This document shows, piece by piece, positions 21,890-34,035 of a DNA stretch of 64,000 nucleotides (positions within the stretch are counted from its first letter, which is position 1; every line of letters starts with the position of its first letter). The notes beneath the pieces are model-generated. The model saw only the letters and a program-made list of their open reading frames with translations, did not search any database and had not been told where the DNA came from. Location: assembly GCA_034231615.1 (NCBI GenBank), contig CM067298.1, positions 20,775,478 to 20,839,477 on the forward strand, in the 5' to 3' direction. A program made the translations under genes and the position numbers. This DNA is from Meghimatium bilineatum. Its lineage: Eukaryota > Mollusca > Gastropoda > Stylommatophora > Philomycidae.

Positions 21890-23262
21890 ATATTTCCATG
21901 TTTTTGTAGGATTCTCTATAAACTGTAATGTAACAACTATATTTTCATGATTTTGTAGGATTCTCTATAAACTGTAATGTAACAACTATATTTTCATGAT
22001 TTTGTAGGATTCTCTATAAACTGTATTGTAGCAACTATATTTCCATATTTTTGTAGGATTCTCTATAAACTGTAATGTAACAACTATATTTCCATATTTT
22101 TGTAGGATTCTCTATAAACTGTATTGTAACAACTATATTTTCATGATTTTGTGCGATTCTCTATAAACTGTATTGTAACAACTATATTTTCATGATTTTG
22201 TGCGATTCTCTATAAACTGTATTGTAACAACTATATTTTCATGATTTTGTAGGATTCTCTATAAACTGTAATGTAACAACTATATTTCCATATTTTTGTA
22301 GGATTCTCTATAAACTGTAATGTAACAACTATATTTCCATATTTTTGTAGGATTCTCTATAAACTGTAATGTAACAACTATATTTCCATATTTTTATAGG
22401 ATTCTCTATAAACTGTAATGTAACAACTATATTTTCATATTTTTGTAGGATTCTCTATAAACTGTAATGTAACAACTATATTTTCATATTTTTGTAGGAT
22501 TCTCTATAAACTGTAATGTAACAACTATATTTTCATATTTTTGTAGGATTCTCTATAAACTGTAATGTAACAACTATATTTTCATGATTTTATAGGATTC
22601 TCTATAAACTGTAATGTAACAACTATATTTTCATATTTTTGTAGGATTCTCTATAAACTGTAATGTAACAACTATATTTTCATATTTTTGTAGGATTCTC
22701 TATAAACTGTAATGTAACAACTATATTTCCATATTTTTGTAGGATTCTCTATAAACTGTATTGTAACAACTATATTTCCATATTTTTGTAGGATTCTCTA
22801 TAAACTGTATTGTAACAACTATATTTTCATGATTTTGTGCGATTCTCTATAAACTGTATTGTAACAACTATATTTTCATGATTTTGTGCGATTCTCTATA
22901 AACTGTATTGTAACAACTATATTTTCATGATTTTGTGCGATTCTCTATAAACTGTATTGTAACAACTATATTTTCATGATTTTGTGCGATTCTCTATAAA
23001 CTGTAATGTAACAACTATATTTTCATGATTTTGTGCGATTCTCTATAAACTGTATTGTAACAACTATATTTTCATGATTTTGTGCGATTCTCTATAAACT
23101 GTAATGTAACAACTATATTTTCATGATTTTGTGCGATTCTCTATAAACTGTAATGTAACAACTATATTTTCATGATTTTGTGCGATTCTCTATAAACTGT
23201 AATGTAACAACTATATTTTCATGATTTTGTAGGATTCTCTATAAACTGTATTGTAACAACTA
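21890..23262. repeat. 49-bp minisatellite, about 28 copies
   Basis: The unit is TTTTGTAGGATTCTCTATAA then ACTGTAATGTAACAACTATA then TTTTCATGA. Variants (GTAGG or GTGCG, AATG or ATTG, TTCATGA or TCCATAT) occur in runs, pointing to local unit amplification. It starts just past the LINE-W end. Confidence 0.95.
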
Positions 23263-23479
23263 GTATAAAAAGGGACGAGGGTTACGTGATTTTTATTTTT
23301 GGCTTCTTTTCTAGTACTCAATGTTATATCCCGAGGAGAGGATGTTTAATCTATAATCAATGAGAATAATAGTGATCAATGCTGAATCAGTGGAGATATG
23401 GTTTTATGTGAATATATTGAGAACATACTGGACAGATAACAAGAGTAATCACGACAACTTGAAAGATGTTCATTCAGAA

Positions 23480-23727
23480 AGAGAACTGGTTAAAGATTTT
23501 TATTTAGAAATAGAACTGGTTAAAAATGTTCATTTAGAAAGAACTGGTTAAAGATGTTCATTTAGAAAGATAACTGGTTAAAGATATTCATTTAGAAAGA
23601 TGACTGGTTAAAGATATTCATTTAGAAAGGACTGGTTAAAGATATTCATTTAGAAAGATGACTGGTTAAAGATATTCATTTAGAAAGATGACTGGTTAAA
23701 GATGTTTATTCAGAAAGAGAACTAGGT
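23480..23727. repeat. 30-bp minisatellite, about 8 copies
   Basis: The unit is TTAAAGATATTCATTTAGAA followed by AGATGACTGG, with 3-6 bp deletions in some copies. Confidence 0.9.
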
Positions 23728-23901
23728 ACTCGCAGCAAAAGAATACAGTTCATAGACGCGTCAGGACAAAGGGAAATGTGGAATTCATCTCGACAACACG
23801 CAAATCACATAGTAAAGAATACAAAAATGACAAGGTCAAGACTGAAGACGTCGGACAATTTTGAATCATTGTATATGGAAATATCGTATCTGAGGTAGAA
23901 C

Positions 23902-23971
23902 GCTGTGAGAGGATATGATGACCAATGACACGACTGTGAGAGGATATGATGACCAATGACACGACTGTGAG
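23902..23971. repeat. 31-bp direct duplication
   Basis: CTGTGAGAGGATATGATGAC is repeated at 23902 and 23933. Confidence 0.9.
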
Positions 23972-23974
23972 ATA

Positions 23975-24590
23975 TGGGAAGAAGGTGGACCAACATCACA
24001 CCTCAAGTCACGTATCATGTTACCTGTATGCTCTGTAAAGAACACATCGTTTTCGTGATGTCCACGTGGTCGTTCTCCAAATTTCGGTGCCTAAGAAACA
24101 TCCTGGGAGTACGCTGGGACGATCGAGTACCAGACACGGAAATCTTTCAACATTCCCGTGTAAAAAGCTCCCATATCATGCTGACGAGGTCCCAACTCCG
24201 CTGGACTGGCAACATCGTCCGTATGCCAGTCAAGAGCCTTCCAAAGAGATAATTCTATGGGGAGCTGTGTGATGGTAAACGTTCAAGCGGATGGCAGAAA
24301 AAACGCTTCAAGTATCACCTAAAAAAACTCTCTCAAGCACTGCAGCATCGATTCTACATCCTGTGATACTAACGCCCCTCATCGTTCAGCTTGGCACACC
24401 CAGATCCTGCTGACATCACTAAATTTGAAAAAGAAAGAACATTGCGGGTAATTTACAAGCGTTGAAGTGGAAGTAGAAATCCGAAAACTCTACTACCCCG
24501 AACTCTCTTCACTCCGGAATGCACAACAATAGAACTTTCCAGGCACGAATCAGACTCATCGGGCATCTACGAACTCACAAACTAAATTAG
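23975..24590 (+). pseudogene. LINE-K RT C-terminus and zinc-finger-like tail
   Basis: The plus strand encodes FRCLRNILGVRWDDRVPDTE, then RSQLRWTGNIVRMPVKSLPK, a broken GELCDGKRSSGWQKKRFKYH, and about 240 bp later FQARIRLIGHLRTH. This is the conserved C-terminal order of one LINE group: RCLRxILGxRWxDRVPDxE, RWxGHIVRMPxxRLPK, GELCxGKRSxGGQKKRYKD, then RTFxARIGLISHLRTH. It carries stops and at least two frameshifts. The 20-bp array begins within its last codons. Confidence 0.85.
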
Positions 24591-24860
24591 GCAATGACAA
24601 ACTAAATTAGACAATGACAAACTAAATTAGACAATCACAAACTAAATTAGACAATCACAAACTAAATTAGACAATCACAAACTAAATTATACAATCACAA
24701 ACTAAATTAGACAACCACAAACTAAATTAGACAATCACAAACTAAATTAGACAATCACAAACTAAATTAGACAATCACAAACTAAATTAGACAATCACAA
24801 ACTAAATTAGACAATCACAAACTAAATTAGACAATCACAAACTAAATTAGACAATCACAA
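24576..24860. repeat. 20-bp minisatellite, about 14 copies
   Basis: The unit is CAATCACAAACTAAATTAGA. The first copies (CTCACAAACTAAATTAGGCA) overlap the end of the LINE-K coding tail, so the array seems to have grown from the retrotransposon's 3' end. Confidence 0.95.
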
Positions 24861-24864
24861 ATGT

Positions 24865-25170
24865 TTTGTTTTTCTACTTATTCTTCACATTTATTGTTTT
24901 TATGCCATACTCATCTTCGCTTGCGAAGGAGGAACATCACCATCATTATATAATATAAAATCGATCATATATAAACATGTACCGTGACCACCGACAGAAA
25001 TAAAACGATGACTTATTGGGAATCATTCTTATAAAGTGACACTTTTTATTTTTTCCCGTAATTTTCATTGATCACATTATATTTACTTTGTATCGACACC
25101 TACAGCACACTCTCATTATCTATAGACATTTTCTCTACTCATTTCTCTTGTCGTGTTGTTCGTCCATCAT
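24865..25170. other. No recognisable feature
   Basis: AT-rich spacer between a tandem array and a LINE fragment; nothing was identified. Confidence 0.5.
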
Positions 25171-25174
25171 AAGT

Positions 25175-25520
25175 GATGATAAACATTTGCTACATCCACT
25201 TTTGAAATTCAGTTAGAGATGCCCTTGCCTATGACTTCGTAGATGGCATTTTTTGTAGCCCTATTCTAGCTGCAAATGTCCTTGGACAGTTCGGATGTGA
25301 AATGACCACTGTAGATGGTTTTATTTAATAGCTACTCTCCGCTGTTGAGCTCCTGCATTTCGTATCTTTTCACATGATGATGCGCCCTTTTTAACTGTAG
25401 AGCGCTATATACATCTGTTTTGTGCAAGTTGTTCTATGTATCTTGGTCTATTTCAAAGGATTTCAGAAAAGTCTGTATAAGCCCTTGTAACCCTTCTTTT
25501 GACCACCTCGAGATCGTGTA
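25175..25520 (-). pseudogene. LINE-K 3' coding end
   Basis: The minus strand reads QGLIQTFLKSFEIDQDT, CIWRSTVKKGASSCEKI and RNAELNSGE, then STVVISHPNCPRTFAARIGL. It aligns in order with the copies at 3580 and 48830. C-x-R-T-F-x-A-R-I-G-L is the family's terminal zinc-finger-like motif. Short of the expected length, and with stops, it is a decayed fragment. Confidence 0.7.
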
Positions 25521-25524
25521 CCCT

Positions 25525-27225
25525 TCTCCAGCTCATCATAGATAAATATCTTTGACAGACGGTGATCTGGCATACGTACCAGATGACTTGCCAAATGAAT
25601 CTGGGTCTGCATCAGAGGGCTGCTGTACATTTTTGTTGTCGCGGACCTCTTTTAAATATTTTTACTCCTGAGAACCCAACATATTCCATATTTGAAAATG
25701 TTCTGGAATACATTACCTGCGTGCTAACGATAGTAAACTGTGTCTGCAACTGAAAATGAAATGGCAGTGGATGCTAATATACAATGCAACATATTTTTAT
25801 TGTCTTCTTACCCTACAATTTGATTGAAACATTCACGCCTGCGACTCTCGGTAATAATTTATTTGAAGTATATATCAATATTTACACAATCTAGGAAAGT
25901 ATTCACGTTTTATAAACACAAATCACATTATAATAAATGTGTTCACAAAATGAGAGTGGAGCACTACATTTCACTTAAAATTTAATTATGCACTCGTTTT
26001 ATTGAACTGATATATCATTTCTGAATCAGTGTTACCGGTACTCAGCAATCTGTGCTTTCTTATATCTGTTTAAACACATTACTAAATGATTTGTGAATAG
26101 TTATTCTTGTTTCTGTTTTTCTAGTGTTACATCTAGCAATTTATTTATTTTTATTTTGTAAAAGTAAAGGCTCATAACATTTCTTCAAGTTTTCGTGGAC
26201 TTCTTAGAAAACACTAAAGGGTTGTCGACCACAGTTTAAGAACCGCAGATCTAGAGTATTGACCTTCTCTAATTATGTGCTCGATATGTATATTATCTCT
26301 ACCTGATGCTTTGTTATTTGGTATTGAGTGGAGTTGCGTGTTACATTCTCTCCTGTCATTGGTTGAATCTTTTCATCAAAGTATGTGATTGATTGGGTCT
26401 TTTTAACCTCAGCCTTTGATTGGTTGGGTTTCTCATCCACAGCCTGTGATTGGCTGAATCTGATAAAAACATATCCTTATCTTTGCTTTATAGGCTACAC
26501 ACAGTTTTGTAACAAGTTTTGTTGTTTGATTTAATCTCAAGAAATTATGAACGAATAAGATCTTGCTTTCTCAATATGAAATAGAGTAGTTTCTCCCAAT
26601 TTTCTTTCAAGCCCAGAAGACTTAACTTTCAGCGATACAGTGTGCTGATAGAAAAAGCCTCATACTCAGAGAATAGTCTTTATGACTGCATGGCTTCAGT
26701 ACAGCTATATGTTCATGTAGGTTAAACATAGTGATGTTATCAGACTGCATGGCTTCATTACAGCTATAAGTTCAAGTAGGTTAAACATAGTGATGTTGCC
26801 AATATGATAAAATGTCAAAAGCAAGGTTTATATTTCAATTGTCTCTTTTAGAGGTTGACTTTTAAAGTGAAAAATCTCTTTGCACTGAATGAAATGCAAA
26901 AATAGTTAGCCACAACATGAGAGAATGTTATGACAGACTGTCATCCGGTCCTTAATTCATGACATCTAGCGACACCTTGCTGTTTGCGCTGATTTGACGG
27001 TTTGTCCGTCACTTATCTTGAAAGATGCCACCGGTCATTGGCCACTTTCCTATGCTCAGTGATTTTCTTCTAGAACAAAATTGTTGAGGGTATCGCTATA
27101 CACACACACAATAAAGTCTATATATTGGTGCCTCACCCCCTCTTATTTTTTCTCGGTAGCAAAACGACTTTGCTAATAAGAAATTTTCATAAAAAGTACC
27201 ATTTCCTTTCATATGCAATATTTTG
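25525..27225. other. No gene; one 57-bp direct duplication
   Basis: The block GACTGCATGGCTTCAGTACA and its following 35 bp recur near 26686 and 26745. A hAT-like terminus near 26220-26250 has no partner. No open frame with a domain was seen. Confidence 0.5.
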
Positions 27226-27227
27226 AG

Positions 27228-27440
27228 AAATCAATAGTTTTACTTATTCCTACTGGAATAAATAGTAGAGAAATCAATAGTTTTACTTAGTCCTACTGAA
27301 ATAAATAGAAAAATCAGTAGTTTTACGTAGTCCTACTTGAAAAAATTGGAGAGAAATCAATAGTTTTACTTAGTCCTACTGGAATAAATATGAGAAAAAT
27401 CATTAGTTTTACGTAGTCCTACTGGAATAAAAAGGAGAGA
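27228..27440. repeat. About 43-bp minisatellite, 5 imperfect copies
   Basis: The unit is AGAAATCAATAGTTTTACTT followed by A(T/G)TCCTACTGGAATAAATA, with length variation between copies. Confidence 0.88.
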
Positions 27441-27829
27441 ATGCGGGGGTTTTTATTTTTATTTATGTGTTCCTTGTGTTAATTATGAGGTTATATTACC
27501 TAATCATTTCCAATTCTCAACATGAACTAACCAAACATAGCTGAGATGGAAATTCGAGTTGCTCATATTATAATTTGTATATTTTTTCCATATGCAGGAA
27601 GTTTCTTTAGGCAGGCGCATAATTAAAATAACAAAATACCAACAACAAATGTCAGGATTACAAAAAAAAAGGTTTGTGCACGACTTATACCCGCGTACCG
27701 CCAGAAAAGAAAACACTGGCTGGCGTCACAAATTATACTTAATACACTTTTTCATTTCACCGGTACGACAGCGAAATATATCCGTATGTTATTATTATTT
27801 ATAATAGGAAGAATAGTAAAATATATCAG

Positions 27830-28010
27830 TGTAATTATGGTTTCCAATATGTATGACAGTAAAACAATGTAATTATGGTTTCCAATATGTATGACAGTAA
27901 AACAATGTAATTATGGTTTCCAATAGGTATGACAGTAAAACAATGTAATTATGGTTTCCAATATGTATGACAGTAAAACAATGTAATTATGGTTCCCAAT
28001 AGGCATGACA
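27830..28010. repeat. 38-bp minisatellite, about 5 copies
   Basis: The unit is TGTAATTATGGTTTCCAATA followed by TGTATGACAGTAAAACAA. Confidence 0.92.
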
Positions 28011-28359
28011 GTAAAACGTGTCGTGTAATTATGATTTCCATATCTTTCCACCTCTTAAACAAGGGAATGAATAAGCAATTTTTTTATATTTTGTTGTTTA
28101 TTTTTTGTTTGTTCGAGAGCTGGAATTAGAAATTCACTGCTGTTCGCTGGCCACATACAAAATACCTATTCTGAAAAATTAATTGCGCATATTATATGAT
28201 ATATATATATGCATGCGCGTGTGTAGATAATATCTGTAATTTTGATCACGAAAAGTGAGCGAACGTGATGAATATGCATTGGGTTAATGAAAATGACCAG
28301 TAATATTGACGACAAGGAGTGAGACCATCCAGTTTTCACAACCCCATTAATAGTACTAA

Positions 28360-30510
28360 ATATATATTCATCATCATCAAGTGCCGTCTTTCCAACGAAG
28401 GCTGGCTGCTGCCTGCAACAGACCTCCAATTCCCCCTGTCTCTTGTTTTGGTGGTGCACTCTGCTAGACCTACCTTCTCGTGATATTCTCTCCTACTTAT
28501 ATCTCTGTCTACCTCTTGCTCGTCTTCCATTGACATTACCCCCAAGTAAGGTCTTCAACAAGGTGTCATGTCTTTTAATTAGACCAAAATATTTTATTTG
28601 CTTGATCTTTATTTCTTTCAATAATTCTTTCTTCATATTAAGTGTTGTTAGAACCTCTTTGTTTTCTTCTCTTTCTCTAATTTTCTCGCTATTCTTCTAT
28701 ATATCCACATCTCAAAGGCATCAATCCTGTCTTCTAATTGTTTGTTTATTGCCCATGTTTTGAGCCATATATTAATATAGGAATAGATGTAGAATTTTAG
28801 AATTCTCATTTTTACCTTGTTTGTAATTTGTTTAGATGTTACTATTTTCCTCATGTCATTGAATGTACGTTTACCCGTTCTTTTAGCCATACTCTCCTTT
28901 TAACTTCTGTTTCACATCTGCCGTCATTTGTTATTATGTGTCCGAGATATTGATGATGTTCTAATTGTTGTAGTTTCTCTCCATATTTTTATGTTCAGGG
29001 CCTGTTCTTCTGTGACTTTGCTGATTATCATGGCTTTATTTTGGATGCTTATATCCAGTCCATATTCTTTACTTGATTTATCAACTTAATCTATTAGTCT
29101 TTGTAGTTCATGTTCACTTTCTGCCAAAAGAACAATGGCATCTGCATATCTCAGGTTGTTTATTATGTTCCCACTTATCTTTAGTTATGGCATTCGTTCA
29201 ATATGTTTAAAGATTTTTTCTGTATAGATATTAAATAGGCATGGTGATAATATACATCCTTGTCTTACCCCTCTTCTTATTTCTATGTATGGTGAGTAGC
29301 TGTTTTCACACCTTATTCATGCAGTTTGTTCTCAATATATATTTCTAAACAGTCTGGTGTCTTTTCCATCTATGCCTATTTCTTGAAGACATTTGATTAA
29401 TTTTTCATGTTGGACTCTGTCAATGGCCTTGCTGTAGTCTATGAAGCATATATATATATATACTTTAGTTTTTTGGAATTATATTTATTTATTTATTAAT
29501 AGTCCGATACAAAGTATGGCTTCACTGGTTCCTTTGTTTTTTCCTAACACCGAATTGCTCTTCATCTACCTCAATATCTATCTTGTTTTTTATTCTTCTT
29601 TCTTTCTTTTCGCTGTATACCCCTTTATGCCTTGCAGCATGGGATAGAAGAGTTATCTGGAGATTGAGTTTTTAATTCTGTCTTGTATTATTTTGAGTTA
29701 TATTGTGGTTATATGACTCATCAAACTTATTGTACTATATTCTATACAGTCCACAACAGTGGGCTTCTTAGTTAGTGGTATGAATATTGATGATTTCAGA
29801 TTTGTAAGTAAGTGGCCTGTTTCATGTATGTCGTTGCAAATTTATGTGATAGTTTCCACACTAAATGCGTCCAGAGTTTTTATTATGTCTGCTGTTATGT
29901 TGTCAGAGCCTGCGGTATGTCGACATTTTATTGATTTTATTGCGTTTTTACTTCTGCTTTCAGTATTGCTGGTCCATCATCGTTGTGTATTATAAGGTTT
30001 TTTTTGTTTCGTAGGTCATCAAACCATTCTTTCACATAATAAGCCCATCTTGTAAGTACTTCTGTTTTATCAAATATAATGTTTTCACTTTTATCTTTAA
30101 TGCAGCCACTCCCATTTATAGTGTCTTTCTTATTTTTGATCTGACTTATCTACTTATACATCTCTTTTGTCTTCTATTGTATTGACATCTCCTCTATTTC
30201 TTTGCATTTTGTTTCTAGTCATTGTTTTTTCACTGATCTGCACGCTATTTATCTCATTGTCTATAAGTGAATATTTTGGTGTATTTTTAGCTTTCTTTCT
30301 TTGTGATATTTTCTCTAATATTTCATATGTCATCCGCATTTGTTTGTTCTTGGGTTTTCTTATTGATAAATTTTCACTTAATGTTTGAATACTTTTCCTT
30401 AGGCTGTCCCATTTATTGTCTATATTAACTTCTGGATTTTCCCATCTGTATTTTTCTATTCATTCTATCAATATACATTACAATATTTTTAACTTATTGG
30501 CATTCATATC
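28360..30510 (-). pseudogene. 5'-truncated LINE, RT domain with altered active site (YADA)
   Basis: Read on the minus strand from 30510, the frame fragments include MRMTYEILEKI, DIHETGHLLTNLKSS, FIDYSKAIDRVQHEKLIKCL with QEIGIDGKDT, IEIRRGVRQGCILSPCLFNI, then NLRYADAIVLLAESEHELQR, LDISIQNKAMIISK, HHQYLGHIIT, and finally LKTWAINKQLEDRIDAFEMW. This is the full order of RT palm, fingers and thumb in an RTE-like non-LTR element. The catalytic YADD is YADA (29137-29148), and more than ten stops are present. No endonuclease is visible. The 3' end is a TGATGATGA tail at 28365-28380. Confidence 0.88.
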
Positions 30511-30519
30511 TGTAACATA

Positions 30520-30789
30520 GGGAGCCGCGTAGCGCAGTGGATATCGCACTGGCTTCGCATAAGAGTGGTCCTGAGTTCATTTACAAGTTGAGACGGAAAC
30601 ATTTTTCAGATCGCAACGGCTCCCGGGTCGACCCAGCCTTAAATGGGTACCGGATTAATCCGGGAAGTAAAGACTGCGAGGAAGAGGAGATGGCTACCGC
30701 CTTCATTTGCAGAACTACTGAAATGTGAGATCGCTAACATCTCGCACCCCTACGGCATTAATAAATGCTTTGGGTTACTTTACTTACTA
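30520..30789 (+). mobile_element. SINE-A copy 1, full length, 9-bp target-site duplication
   Basis: The 5' end GGGAGCCGCGTAGCGCAGTG is tRNA-like (box A), and a diverged box B (CCTGAGTTCATTT) follows about 40 nt later. The body matches the second copy at 46137 almost throughout (AGATCGCAACGGCTCCC, GTCGACCCAGCCTTAAATGG, GAAATGTGAGATCGCTAACA). TGTAACATA at 30511-30519 and 30790-30798 flanks it exactly. The tail is TTACT-rich. A Pol III transcript mobilised by a LINE is the expected mode (family knowledge). Confidence 0.92.
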
Positions 30790-30895
30790 TGTAACATATA
30801 TATAGGAGCAGACAAATTTATATTACTTAATAAAGTCATGTCGTTCTAGACTAAGTTCGAAATAAGTACTTGGAATATTTTAGCAGCACCGTAGA

Positions 30896-30990
30896 TCAGA
30901 GGTCACGATTTTTGTTTTATGTCTGGCGGGCTGTGTAATTTGGGCAGGCTGGCCAAACAGGCGTAGCTGGTCGTAGGTTGCCGATCCCTG
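30896..30990. mobile_element. Candidate short hAT MITE
   Basis: The left CAGAGGTCACG and the right end, reverse complement CAGGGATCGGCAACCTAC, are only partly complementary. GC-rich GGCGGGCTG sequence lies between, as in many hAT MITEs. The flanking 8-mers CCGTAGAT and CCATAAAA agree at only 5 of 8 positions. Confidence 0.4.
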
Positions 30991-31389
30991 CCATAAAAGA
31001 TCTCTCAAGTGATCTGCTCTGCTAGAATTTAGATTTATTCTAATGACTTTAGGGTAAATTCTAAATTACTTTAGTTGAAATACTGTATTTTCTTCCAGAT
31101 AGGAATCATTTGTATAAGTAAAAGATAATGCTTATATATAAATATATATATATATACATTAAAACATGAAATAATATCAATCTGACAATTTCCATATGAC
31201 AATAGATACATTTATATGTAATTATTTTGTTATAGTTTAAAAAAATCAATAGCAAAAATTAAGCTTTAATATATTCTTATTTTCTTTAATTAAAACACAT
31301 TGGCATAGCTGACAATAATTTAGCTCTCATTATCTCTATTCCTGCACAACCTTATTCTTATACTTATCTTGATTTTTTATTCTAGATTA

Positions 31390-32290
31390 GGAACAAGCGT
31401 CACAGCACTGGGGGCATTCCCATATATGATCTGCTTGCTGTTCCGTCAACCATCTAAAAGTGTATAAGCTCAGTGTCCCAGTCAGTTGCTGATTACGCGT
31501 TCTTCTGATCTTTCCGGAGAGGGAGCACTTTCTCCCATCGCTCTAGTCACTCCCATTTCTACCATACTCTGAATATTTACATTGTCTCGTTCGACTTCCT
31601 CCTTGTCTTCTCGTAGGATAACCATGACTGCTCTAATCAATTCAATCCTGTCTCTTCTTATTTTCGGTGCAATTCACCAAGGTTTACCAGCCAACACATC
31701 GGCTCTTTCGTTTCCCATTACCCTAGTATGACATGGACAGTAGATCCATGTAATTTCTGCGCGTTGTTGAGAAGAGTGACCCATTCAGTTCTGATTATAC
31801 TTTTTTCTCTCTTGCGTAGCATACTTTGAGAGTCCGGTAGAATAACTGAGTCTGTTGGTGGTTGCGTCGCCAGCCAAGTAAGAGCTGCTGTCACCGCTTC
31901 TATTTCTATTCTCATACTCGATGTTGTAGTGGGGTAGGCAGCTGACTTCTCAGCTAATTTGTTGCCATTTTTGTAGGCCAAGAAACCCCAACCATACATG
32001 TTTGTTTCTTGTGTTACTAAGCTGTCTGTGTAAATTATCGATCATGTGGCTTCGAGTGCTGCAGTATGAGTTCTTGGATAATTCCCTCTGTTCTGTTGGC
32101 AGCCCAGTATCGGCACACTCTTCCCATCTGTATCACAACTGTTGTCAATAACTTTCTCTCTTTGCCAAATGTCACCCATTCACAGCCTCTTCCCACTTCT
32201 TCCAGCTCACAAACTCCGAGTAGGGTATCTTCTGCTTCTGCCATCCAGAAGTCTCCTATCTTGATACGCCTTCCTTTTATGTTGTCCTAA
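31390..32290 (-). pseudogene. LINE-W RNase H domain and C-terminus
   Basis: The minus strand encodes VTFGKERKLLTTVVIQMGRV, IIYTDSLVTQETNMYGWGFL, RIEIEAVTAALTWLATQPPT then DSVILPDSQSMLRK, and finally RWLTEQQADHIWECPQCC. These are the RNase H landmarks of a LINE: TDG/TDS strand, glutamate helix and DSQS, followed by the same WL-x-EQ ending as at 21400. The first TDGS is TDSL, and at least three frame disruptions occur. The 5' truncation point lies within about 10 bp of the 14-bp array. Confidence 0.85.
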
Positions 32291-32301
32291 ATATTCCTAA
32301 A

Positions 32302-32660
32302 GATTGGTGTAAGAAGATTGGTGTAAGAAGATTGGTGTAAGAAGATTGGTGTAAGAAGATTGGTGTAAGAAGATTGGTGTAAGAAGATTGGTGTAAGAAG
32401 ATTGGTGTAAGAAGATTGGTGTAAGAAGATTGGTGTAAGAAGATTGGTGTAAGAAGATTGGTGTAAGAAGATTGGTGTAAGAAGATTGGTGTAAGAAGAT
32501 TGGTGTAAGAAGATTGGTGTAAGAAGATTGGTGTAAGAAGATTGGTGTAAGAAGATTGGTGTAAGAAGATTGGTGTAAGAAGATTGGTGTAAGAAGATTG
32601 GTGTAAGAAGATTGGTGTAAGAAGATTGGTGTAAGAAGATTGGTGTAAGAAGATTGGTGC
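32302..32660. repeat. 14-bp minisatellite, 26 copies, essentially identical
   Basis: The unit is GATTGGTGTAAGAA. It stays in exact register from 32302 to 32652 with no internal substitution that I can see, so it is recently amplified or homogenised. It begins beside the truncated LINE-W copy. Confidence 0.97.
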
Positions 32661-32664
32661 GCTA

Positions 32665-33890
32665 TACTTATCTGAAGATGGAAACTGTTTTATTACTATG
32701 TAAGTAACTATGAAAAAAACTGGAAAATATTAGAAATAATTTCTAAATATTTTGCCAATTTTTAATGTGACAACAATTCAATAGGTTCTTATCATTCTTA
32801 TATTTTTTGCGAATATTTTTTAATTACTACTTGTATCATAGCTGTTATCGTAATCAATCGGAACTTCCATCTTAATCTGGCAGATTCTACATCACTCTAA
32901 TTTGGTACCCCATCAAAGATCATCCAACTAAAACAACAGAATCTTTCATTTTAGAAATAGCATGAAAAGCACAAAATAGAAACACAACATAAACATTGCT
33001 TCAAATAATTTCGCATCTATGTTTGCTTGTTAAACTGGGGATTAATGCTTCTTGCCGAGAAACGATTCTTTCAACCTAAGTCTGCGTTGATGACTATGTT
33101 GATTATATTGGGCCGTAAATAATTTAAATGGTTTTAGTAAAGGGGATAAAAAGTTCCAACTTTAATTTGCAATCGTTTTAGTTGGAGTTTTTTTTTATAC
33201 CCTTCGTTAAATTAATAAGGTGCAATCGAATAAAAGTACGGAAATTAAAAACACGGATATTTAGGCATATTTAAAATCTGGCCGGACTTAAGGCCTACAA
33301 AATATGACATGTTCTGGACCTCAAAGATGTGCGACCAAGGTCTAAGTTCTCGACCATGCGTTACACACTATTTGACAAATACAATCAGATATACAAAAAA
33401 CCGTCATTACGCCTGTAGCTACCGGAAGTAGTCAATATCGAATACAATTGAAGTTATGACGTGTACACAGATTTCATTGACGTCAGTTGACCTACAAGTA
33501 ACAAACTTAGACATAATATGAGCTACTGTCAACCAGAATGACATTTAGAGAGGAAAATCAACGTGGGCTTCCTTTGTCATGTCGCTTCCTGTCAAAATGT
33601 CTGCGAACATGGGTTCCAGACAGGTGACCCATATTATTTTGCGTGCAAACTCGCTTATCAAACATTCAACAAATATAGCTTCACAACGTGACCTCACACT
33701 TGGAACTGAATGTATCAGTTGTAATAGACAGCACACTCGACCTCAAGTAAATAAATGCAAGCGTAGATTGTATAGAAAAATGACACATTCCAATCCCAGC
33801 GTATCCAGTCAAGTAGAACTTTGTCATTTGGGTGGAGGTTACACAAATAACACATGTAAACCACACTTTTAGATGTCGAATTAGGGAGAA
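32665..33890. other. No recognisable gene
   Basis: AT-rich. A frame at 33579-33872 carries a few Cys/His residues but matches no domain I know. Confidence 0.45.
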
Positions 33891-33896
33891 CTGCCC

Positions 33897-34035
33897 TTTT
33901 CTTCTGCGTTCGTTCTTAAAATTCATATTACCAGGACATAGTCCGGAGAACGGAATACATTGTGTCATGTTGTACAACTTTGCTATGATACTGCGGCTTT
34001 CAGCCTGACATATACAACTTCAATGTGGCTTCTAT
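33897..34035 (-). repeat. SINE-B 3' part
   Basis: The minus strand reads TGTCAGGCTGAAAGCCGCAG, AACATGACACAATGTATTCC, GTTCTCCGGACTA and TAAGAACGAACGCAGAAGAA, matching the SINE-B 3' half in order. The 57-bp array starts at its truncated 5' end and shares the motif TGGCTTCTAT with it. Confidence 0.75.

Noticed and set aside
26215-26252. Possible hAT right end (GTTGTCGACCACAGTTTAAG, then AACCGCAG)
   Set aside because: It resembles known hAT ends but has no left partner or TSD here.
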